64,000 nucleotides of DNA from Laburnicola sp. R22_1 (taxonomy: Eukaryota > Ascomycota > Dothideomycetes > Pleosporales > Didymosphaeriaceae): NCBI GenBank assembly GCA_014281115.1, contig JACONQ010000004.1:2914001-2978000 (forward strand), read 5' to 3'. The position numbers and the translations under genes were made by a program. Below, piece by piece: positions 57,331 to 64,000 of the stretch. Each line of letters starts with the position of its first letter. Position 1 is the stretch's first letter. Below the pieces are notes generated by a model. It was not told where the DNA came from. It ran no database searches and was given only the letters and a program-made list of their open reading frames with translations.

Positions 57331-60300
57331 CTCAAGAGTTATTACCAAAACTTATACGCAAGATCAGGGAGCTAGAGCTTCGACTAACGCGTCAGTCCTC
57401 CCAGCCCCAACAAGTAGTCGAGCTCCGCACCAATTCGATTGACAAGGGTCAGCCGTTGGTCCATGGTGCTCAGTTCGTGTTCAAATGTCAACTGCAGGTA
57501 GCCAGCGGCGCGAAGGTCACTGTCAACAGACTCACCGACTCTGGGGCAACTAATACCTGCGTAAGTCGCGCGTGTGTCTCGAGACGTGGACTACGGACGG
57601 TGACGCTCGAACACCCAGTTCGCCTGCGACTAGGAGATGGAGTCACAAAGCAGGTGCTTACGAAAGCAGCTCTGCTGCCCATTCACCATAGGGACCATTT
57701 CAGTGAGGAGCTCGCATACATTGTAGACATGACCGAATTCGACGTTATCTTCGGCATGTCATGGTTAAGCGCTCATAACCCAAATATTGACTGGGAAAGA
57801 AGACCATAACTTTTAACAAGCCCTTCTGCATGGGTAACTGTTGTATAAAGGGCCTTCCCATCATCGTCTCTAGCAAGGGCTGTCAACAACAACTCCTAAA
57901 ACCAAAGGTACCTAACCCCGCGTACGCCAGAATAGATATTGAAGTCGTCTCCGGGTATGCCGCGTCGCTGATGGCGTCACAACTCAACTGCAGTGCCATT
58001 TAGTTATATCCAGAACACTTCAAGAAGCTGGAACAGACTAAGGACAGCTCAGACTCCAAAGAACCTAATGACGCCGCTGACGTCAAAGCGATGTTTACGC
58101 AATTATTTCGCGTGGACGTCGCTGCACTAACGCAGGAGGACTTTAACACGTTCCACCAAAAGATGAATTAACCAGACAAGACTAAGGCAGAGATACTAAA
58201 GGTTCTGCCCAGCTGGATTTGGAATGAGTGGCAGGCATTCATGGTCCCAGAAGACCAATTGCCACCTCACCAGTCTGGGGTGGACCATAAGATCAACCTG
58301 GAACCGGGCGCAAGGCACCCCGCTGCGCGACTTTACAGTATAAGCAAGAAGGAGGCTCTTGCTGTCAAGGCATACATCGACAAGAAACTTAGTACAGGTG
58401 AGATCCGACGCAGTACGTCCAACTTCGCCGCTCCAGTACTAGTTGTTAAGAAACCGAATAGCGGACTCCAGATCTGTGTGGACTACCGTTAGCTGAACTC
58501 GGTCACTATCAAGAACAAGAACTCGCCACCTAATATACGTGAGACGCTAGCTAAGCTGTCTAGCGTCTAATAGTTCAGTGTCCTCAACGTCATCGCCGCC
58601 TTCTATAAGGTGCGCGTCAAGGAGGGCAACAAGCACAAGACTGCTTTCGCGACGCGATATAGACTCTTTAAATATCTAGTTATGCCCTTTGGACTGTGCA
58701 ATGCTCCAGCTACATTTCAGTCCTATATTAATAAGACCCTACAAGAATATCTCAACGACTTTTGCTCAGCATACATTGATAATGTCCTTGTTTTCAGCTA
58801 GACATTAGCAGAGCACAAGGAACACGTCCATAAGGTCTGCCGTCGACTAAAGGAGGCGGGTCTCTACCTAGACATCAACAAATGCGAGTTTTCTGTGAAA
58901 AAGGTCAAGTACCTGGGACTAATCCTCACAGTCGACAGGATCGAGATGGATCCCGCCAAGGTTAGTGTGATTACAGACTGGCACTTGCCCACCAATGTGT
59001 GAGAAGTCCAGTCGTTCCTGGGCTTTGCGAATTTCTACCGCCAATTCATTGTTGGTTACTCAGGCCTTGCACGGGCACTTACCAATTTGACACGCAAGGA
59101 AGCCTCTACAGAATTTCCATTAGCCCTAGACAGTCCAGCCGCTCGGGCTTTTACGCAATTAAAACACGCGTTCACTATCGCGCCTGTGTTAGCCTATTTT
59201 GACCTAGACCTAGAAACCTGGGTAGAGAGCGACGCTTCGGATTTTGTCGTAGCGGCGATCCTGTTACAGGTACAGGGTGATGGGATCTTGCAACCAGTGG
59301 CGTTTATTTCTACAAAGATGATCCCAGCCAAGTGTAATTACGCCATTTACAACAAGGAACTACTCGCTATTGTTAAGGCTTTCAAGGAATGGCGGCCAGA
59401 GCTGTTGGACGGATCACTTATTAACGTAATCTTAGACCATAGAGCTCTGGAATGGTTTATGAGCACCAAGCAGCTGAATCGTCGTCAAGCCCGCTGGGCG
59501 GAGTTTCTGTCTAAGTTCAACTTTAAGATCACTTATCGCCCTGGCAAGTAGGGTGGCAAGCCCGACTCGCTCACGCGCCGGCCCGGGGACCTCCCGCGAC
59601 ACGTCCACGATGACCGTTTACAGCACCAGGCTCAGACGATCCTTACGCCCGACCGAGTTGACTCCGAACCTGCCCCGCCGGCAGTCACCCGCGAACCTGT
59701 CCCGAGGACAGTCACAATCCATACTGAGCGTCCCGCTGAGGGAGCGGTGCACGCAGTTTTTCTCGCATAGATGCTGGTAGGGACAGAGGAATCAGTGGTC
59801 AGCCTTGCCGCAAAGTTATACCATATTAGTGAGGAGGGACCCGTCGGAGACAGGACAGTCGACGACGGCCCTCCGGAGAGTCGCGAGGCAGCTTCGCCAG
59901 GACAGGCGGAGCTGCCAGACGAGGATCTTTCCACATGGAATTACACTGGTATAACGGACCGGTTGAAATAGGCGACCGCCAAAGATCCTGTCTTACAGCA
60001 GATCGTTGCGGCGAAACAACAAGGCATGCGACGCCTCCCGACAGCGGTAATACATGAACACAACGTGAAAGTGGAGTTGCAAGACTGTGACGTCACTAAC
60101 GGTTTGGTGTATTTCCGGAGGCGTATTTTCGTCCCTTTCAACGACGCCCTCCGCACGGACATTGTACGATCGTGTCATGAGCCTCCCAGGGCGGGACACG
60201 CGGGCAAAAGAGGAACGTATTACGAGGTCAGTCAACACTATTACTGGCCTAGCATGACGGACACAGTGGCTTGTTACACACGCGACTGCGTCACCGGTCG

Positions 60301-61663
60301 CCGCTCAAAGCCTTTCAAGGAGCAGAAGCAAGGTCTCTTGCGCCCACTGCCAGTACCTAAGCGATTCTGGAAGGACATCTCCATCAACTTCATCACGCCG
60401 CTGCCGGAGTGTACACGCGGTGGAGTCACCTATCGCCACATTATGGTGGTTGTTGACCGTCTCTCAAAGCAGCACAAGTACATCGCGTTACCATCACTAG
60501 ACGTTAAGGTTATTGTCAGAGCTTTCATTGAATACGTCTGGCGCAAGGAAGGATTCCCGGACACTGTCGTCTCTGACCGCGGCGCCCAATTTACGTCCTA
60601 CTTCTGGCGAGAGCTGTGCAAGAGCGTAGGTACACGACCTGCACTTACCACTGCTTTTCACCCAGAAGGCGATGGTCAAACCAAGGTTATAAACGCTGTC
60701 TTGAAAGCGTATTTGCACTATTACATCAACTACACGCAAAACAACTAGGTTGACTGGTTGCCTATCGCCCAGCTAGCCACGAACTGCAAGGAAAACGTGT
60801 CCACTGGCGTCGCACCCTTGCTTGCCACTAAGGGTTCCTTGCCGCTGTTGGCAGGAGCCCTTGGGGCACCTGGCAGGTGCTGGTCATCTCATTGTTTACA
60901 CACTATTATGTAATAGTGCTATATAGCAGATCTTCCGATCAGCTCAATCCAAAAACATTACATTCCACTCTCTTCAGCCGCGACAAGGCTTCGAGCCTAT
61001 TGTCCCAGTCACCGCGACGGACCGCCATAAGAAGTTACAGCGCGAGGACGCCCAGCGCATGGTTCAACGCGTTAAGGACGTCATGCGCTTCATAAATGAG
61101 AACTTAGCCTGGGCCCAGTCTAAGATGGAATTTTATGCGAATAAGGGACGTCAACCCGCACCGGCGTACAACGTCGGGGACCTGGTTTACTTGGACGCCC
61201 GGAATATCCCGTCCTTACAACCGAACAAAGGGCTGGACGTTAAGAACCTGGGACCTTTCCCGATCGCCGAGGTTTACAACGATCATACTTACCGCCTTGA
61301 GCTGCCGACTAGCTACCGCGACGTCCACCCTTGGTTCCACGCCTGGCTGCTACATGACGCACCGAATGCACTCCGCCTTCCCGACAACGAGGGTACGGTC
61401 GCCGCAGATACACCTGTCCAGCCGCCAGAGGGGCTGCAAGACTACTACGTTGATGTGGTTGTGGACAGCAAAGTCGACCGTCGGTGCAAAGACCCCTTGA
61501 CAGGTGTTAAGGGGTTGCTCATGTACAAAGTCAGGTACGAGAACTCCCCAAAGTGGAACGCTAATCCTAAGTGGCAACCCTACACGGACATGTTGGGTTG
61601 CGAGAAGGCGGTGGAAGATTACCACAAGGACAATACCGCGAAGCCGGGCCCGCACACGCTGTA
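57297..61663 (+). pseudogene. gypsy-2 pol, broken, with catalytic-site mutations
   Basis: Protease 'TDSGATNTCVSR' near 57534. RT: 'AAPVLVVKKPNSGLQICVDYR' near 58427-58492, 'MPFGLCNAPATF' near 58681, catalytic box YIDN at about 58771-58782 instead of YIDD. RNase H: 'WVESDASDFVVAAIL' near 59219, 'YNKELLAIVKAFKEW' near 59347. Integrase: zinc-binding 'H...H...C...C' near 60178-60300, first catalytic Asp replaced by Asn in 'SINFITPLP' (about 60384), second Asp intact in 'VVSDRGAQF' (60572), catalytic Glu replaced by Lys in 'DGQTKVIN' (about 60673). Chromodomain near 61438-61625 ends in element E. Also an apparent frameshift near 57805, several TAG/TAA/TGA stops, and a 124-bp insertion at 60839. 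Confidence 0.87.
60839..60962. repeat. Small insertion inside the gypsy-2 integrase, solo-LTR-like
   Basis: It breaks the frame between 'VAPLLATKG' and 'FHSLQPRQGFEP'. The insert begins TGCCGCTGTTGGCAGG (from 60840) and ends AAAACATTACA (TG...CA), flanked by TTCC at 60835-60838 and 60963-60966. About 124 bp. A solo LTR of a small-LTR element or a MITE; no second copy was recognised in the window. Confidence 0.55.
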
Positions 61664-63762
61664 CCGTGTCCGTGCGCGTAATGCCCGGATTCGCGTAATG
61701 CCCGCGCAACACCAGAAGCGCTCTATCAGCGACCAGGCAATAGAACCACCCACAATCAATATTATCACGAGATTTTCCAGAGTAGCACTATATCGATGCT
61801 TGCGATCAATTTGCACTATCTATATCTATTAGGAAGCTTGACGTTGCGGCCGCGACGTGTAGATCTGGTTGGGGAAGTAGATGCGCCCTCTGAGGCCTCC
61901 CCATTATCTTGAGCATCAACAACACGTTTCTGACGCTTTCTGCTCTGTAGAGCTGGCTAAGAGGCCTTTCTCTTACCCTTTTGGGATAGTTGTAGAGCTT
62001 TTTCAGCGTCGCGGGCAGACTTCTGGGCAGCGCGCTGAGCTGCCTTTTCAGCCCTCTCTTTCTCCTTTGCCTCCCTAGCTACTTCTCGCGCAACACGCTT
62101 CTCCTGCTGGATTTTCTCCTTATATAGCTTAGCTGCCTTCTTCAGCTCTGCTGTCGCTGCTTTTTGAAGCTGCTGCTGCTTATCCTCCTGCTCCTTGATT
62201 GATTGACGAACACGTGCCTCCCTTACTTTCCTTGGTGACCATAAGATAGCCCTACTATGATAATCCTGGCGCTGTTGAAGGTCTAGAGCTTTGCTCTTCT
62301 TCCCACGCTTCTTCTTAATAGATAGCGCCTGCCTAAGCCCATCGTTGTTATGCTTAAGCAGCTCATTTTCAATAGATAGGTGGTGGAGTGATTGACGAAG
62401 CTTTTGTGTATCCTTGCTACTTTGATCACTCACTGCAGAGCGTACAAGCCTATCCATCTTTCTCCAGTCATGATCACTAAACCCTGATGAGGAGCTATCG
62501 CCTGATTCTTGATCCTGGGTAAACCTATTAAGGATAGGATTAGGATTAGGTGGCGATATGCCTGTGGCTCTAAAAGAGCTGAGGATAGTTGATTCCTTGA
62601 AGGAGACCTTCCACGCGTTCCAGAATAGGGGGAAGAAGTCGCCTTTGGTGATAGAAACTAGGCCCTGGCTTCTATGGAGATATCTTGATAGCTCTGCTGA
62701 GTAGGCTGTTGATAGAGGCTTAAATATCGCAACGTCGAGAGGCTGAAGCGTATGAGTTGAATGAGGAGGCAGGATAGCAAGGAGGATCCTATGCTGATCA
62801 CAGTAGTCGATAAAGTCCATAGTGATGTGGGATCCATGGCCATCTACGATTAAGAGTTGATATGATCGGCGAGTCTTCTCTTTTGTGCAGCGATCAAATA
62901 CCTGTTCAAGCTAGGCAAGCCCAATATTGTTGTTCGTCCAGCCAGAGGGTGATGAGGTGATAAAGACTTCTTGTTCTCCTGCCTTAATATCCTCTACCTA
63001 GCTTGATTGGATGCCCTTGTTTGCAGCCTTATAGATGAGGCTTGGCGGCAGAGCTGATCTATTAGCGCAGATACATGCTAGGAGCGTAATCCATGCGCGA
63101 TTGCCATCCTGGAGCGATGCCCTAACCTCCTTCTTCTCCCACATTCGTCTGCTGAATATTTGTTTTGATCTACCCACGATACCGATCAGAAGCCTTTTTC
63201 GTCCATATTGTAGATATGACGAGGATCTATCTGATACTGATCGATCTTGCTGTGTAGGAGGTTGAAATAGAGGCGATATTTATCCTCTAAATTAGCTTTG
63301 TGGCGATTGCTGTCCATGCTGACTGTCTATTGCGAGATAAGCTGAATGCTGTGTTGGTTGATAAAGTGGGTAACCCAGCTCTCGCTGACTGGCTCCTTTG
63401 CTATGGTAGAGGCGAAGTTCTGTATCATCTCTCGAGTGGGAGGTATATGTCTCTCTGTGAGTCCTTTGATATATTGTACGAGCTCCTGCTCTTGCTGTAG
63501 GTTGAGTTTCAGCTGGTTGATATTCTTGACCTGCCTGGGGCGCGTTACCCCTCGATGCCTTCGACCCAACGTAGATCGTTCAAGCCCATGCCTAGCAGCA
63601 ACTTCTGTATATGAAAAATCTTCTCCTGGTTCTCGCGATTCTATCTCATCAATCGCAGCCTGATATGGATCCATAATGGTGGAGTTATCGCGTGCTGAAG
63701 TTAGGGTGTTTTGGTGTTGCGCGGGCATTACGCGAATCCGGGCATTACGCGCACGGACACGG
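61664..63762 (-). mobile_element. Pogo-like DNA transposon E, 2099 bp
   Basis: 51-bp perfect terminal inverted repeats starting CCGTGTCCGTGCGCGTAATG, each containing CGCGTAATGCCCG twice, 17 bp apart. TA at 61662-61663 and 63763-63764. Inserted into the chromodomain end of gypsy-2 and directly next to element F. Confidence 0.92.
61816..63674 (-). pseudogene. Element E transposase (619 aa when intact), broken
   Basis: Start Met 63674 ('MDPYQAAIDEIESREPGEDFSY'), stop TAG 61816-61818 after 'LPNRYR'. N-terminal HTH/CENP-B-like region to about 63327; catalytic motifs 'YNMDEKGF' (about 63200), 'IVDGHGSH' (about 62840) and 'LQPLDVAIF' (about 62730), the last two spaced DD35D. A long Lys/Glu/Ala-rich coiled C-terminus (61957-62250). 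Lesions: TAG near 63327, a 1-nt deletion right after 'DEKGF' near 63190, TAG near 63000, TAG near 62912 and TAG at 61957-61959. The total is one nucleotide short of 620 codons, matching element B. Confidence 0.87.
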
Positions 63763-63766
63763 TATA

Positions 63767-64000
63767 ACCGTGTCCGTGCGCGTAACGTTAACGGGCCACG
63801 TCGCGTAACCGGCCACGAACAACATGCTCACCACCACAAATATGAGGTTATTGTAACAGCTATAATAGCTCTTTTAACGAGATTTTTTGGTGGAGAGACC
63901 CGTAATATGCTCGCGATTGATTTGTATTATCTATATTTGCGTGGAACGTTAATGGTGCGGCCACAAGAGTTGATTTTGGGTGGAGCAGCTGGTGCAGCTT
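63767..64000 (-). mobile_element. Pogo-like DNA transposon F, cut by window edge
   Basis: Starts right after TA (63765-63766) with ACCGTGTCCGTGCGCGTAAC, a TIR of the A/B/C/E type with a doubled CGCGTAAC...GGCCACG motif. From 63927 (TAA stop 63927-63929) to the window edge the minus strand encodes the transposase C-terminus '...AAPAAPPKINSCGRTINVPRKYR', matching the C-terminus of element A ('AAPAAPAFITRRSRNVTLPSRFR'). Confidence 0.82.

Larger units (their letters stand above)
55000..61663 (+). mobile_element. Ty3/gypsy chromovirus (gypsy-2), 3' LTR not in window
   Basis: 5' LTR, gag with zinc knuckle, -1 frameshift signal, protease, RT, RNase H, integrase and chromodomain in order, 55.0-61.66 kb. 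The chromodomain end is interrupted at 61662 by pogo-like element E, and a second element F follows, so the rest of pol and the 3' LTR lie beyond 64 kb or are missing. GC is near normal with sparse RIP. Related to gypsy-1 in architecture. Confidence 0.88.

Overview
The window looks like a repeat-rich accessory or subtelomere-like tract of a filamentous ascomycete (Pezizomycotina; Dothideomycetes is my guess). Reasons: short GT-AG introns, a secreted fungal class II peroxidase, remnants of fungal rhodopsin-fold membrane proteins, chromovirus Ty3/gypsy and Fot1/pogo transposons, and long A+T-rich blocks where coding frames are broken by CpA-to-TpA changes (CAA/CAG to TAA/TAG, TGG to TAG). That is the signature of repeat-induced point mutation (RIP).

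Layout. (1) 0-12.5 kb is the only part with intact genes. It holds a three-exon gene for a small mitochondrial membrane protein (781-1310), a secreted class II heme peroxidase (3399-4472), and four same-strand genes (5132-11290) that share an N-terminal glycine-rich 'GG-x-F/Y-LPDGR' module and Myb/SANT-like domains. (2) 12.5-26.4 kb is layered retrotransposon debris. A RIP-degraded copia element is split by a full-length Ty3/gypsy chromovirus (14961-23056, 185-bp LTRs, 5-bp target duplication), then cut by a short SINE-like insertion and another degraded gypsy element. (3) 26.4-34.8 kb is a stack of four Fot1/pogo-like DNA transposons, one nested inside another and two sharing a single TA. (4) 34.8-39.8 kb has normal base composition and two convergent broken genes for rhodopsin-fold integral membrane proteins. 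(5) 39.8-55 kb is heavily RIP-affected: a minisatellite, a gag remnant, a 55-60 bp tandem array, a degraded Fot1-like element, telomere-like inverted repeats, and a 10-kb inverted-repeat frame. (6) 55-64 kb is a second, less degraded gypsy chromovirus interrupted near its 3' end by two abutting pogo-like elements, the last of which runs off the window.

The most striking signal is at the gag/pol junction of the two gypsy elements. Both carry the same heptamer (GGAAAAC) in the same reading phase at the end of gag, then a 5-nt spacer and a perfect hairpin (8 bp and 10 bp), with pol in the -1 frame. This has the form of a programmed -1 ribosomal frameshift signal. The four-gene SANT-like cluster is the most interesting host-gene feature.

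How the parts interact: the gene island is bordered by repeats, and RIP appears to have silenced almost every transposon, including substitutions at reverse-transcriptase and integrase catalytic residues. The two membrane-protein pseudogenes may be casualties of the same process. All family assignments were read by eye from the sequence; no database search was run.
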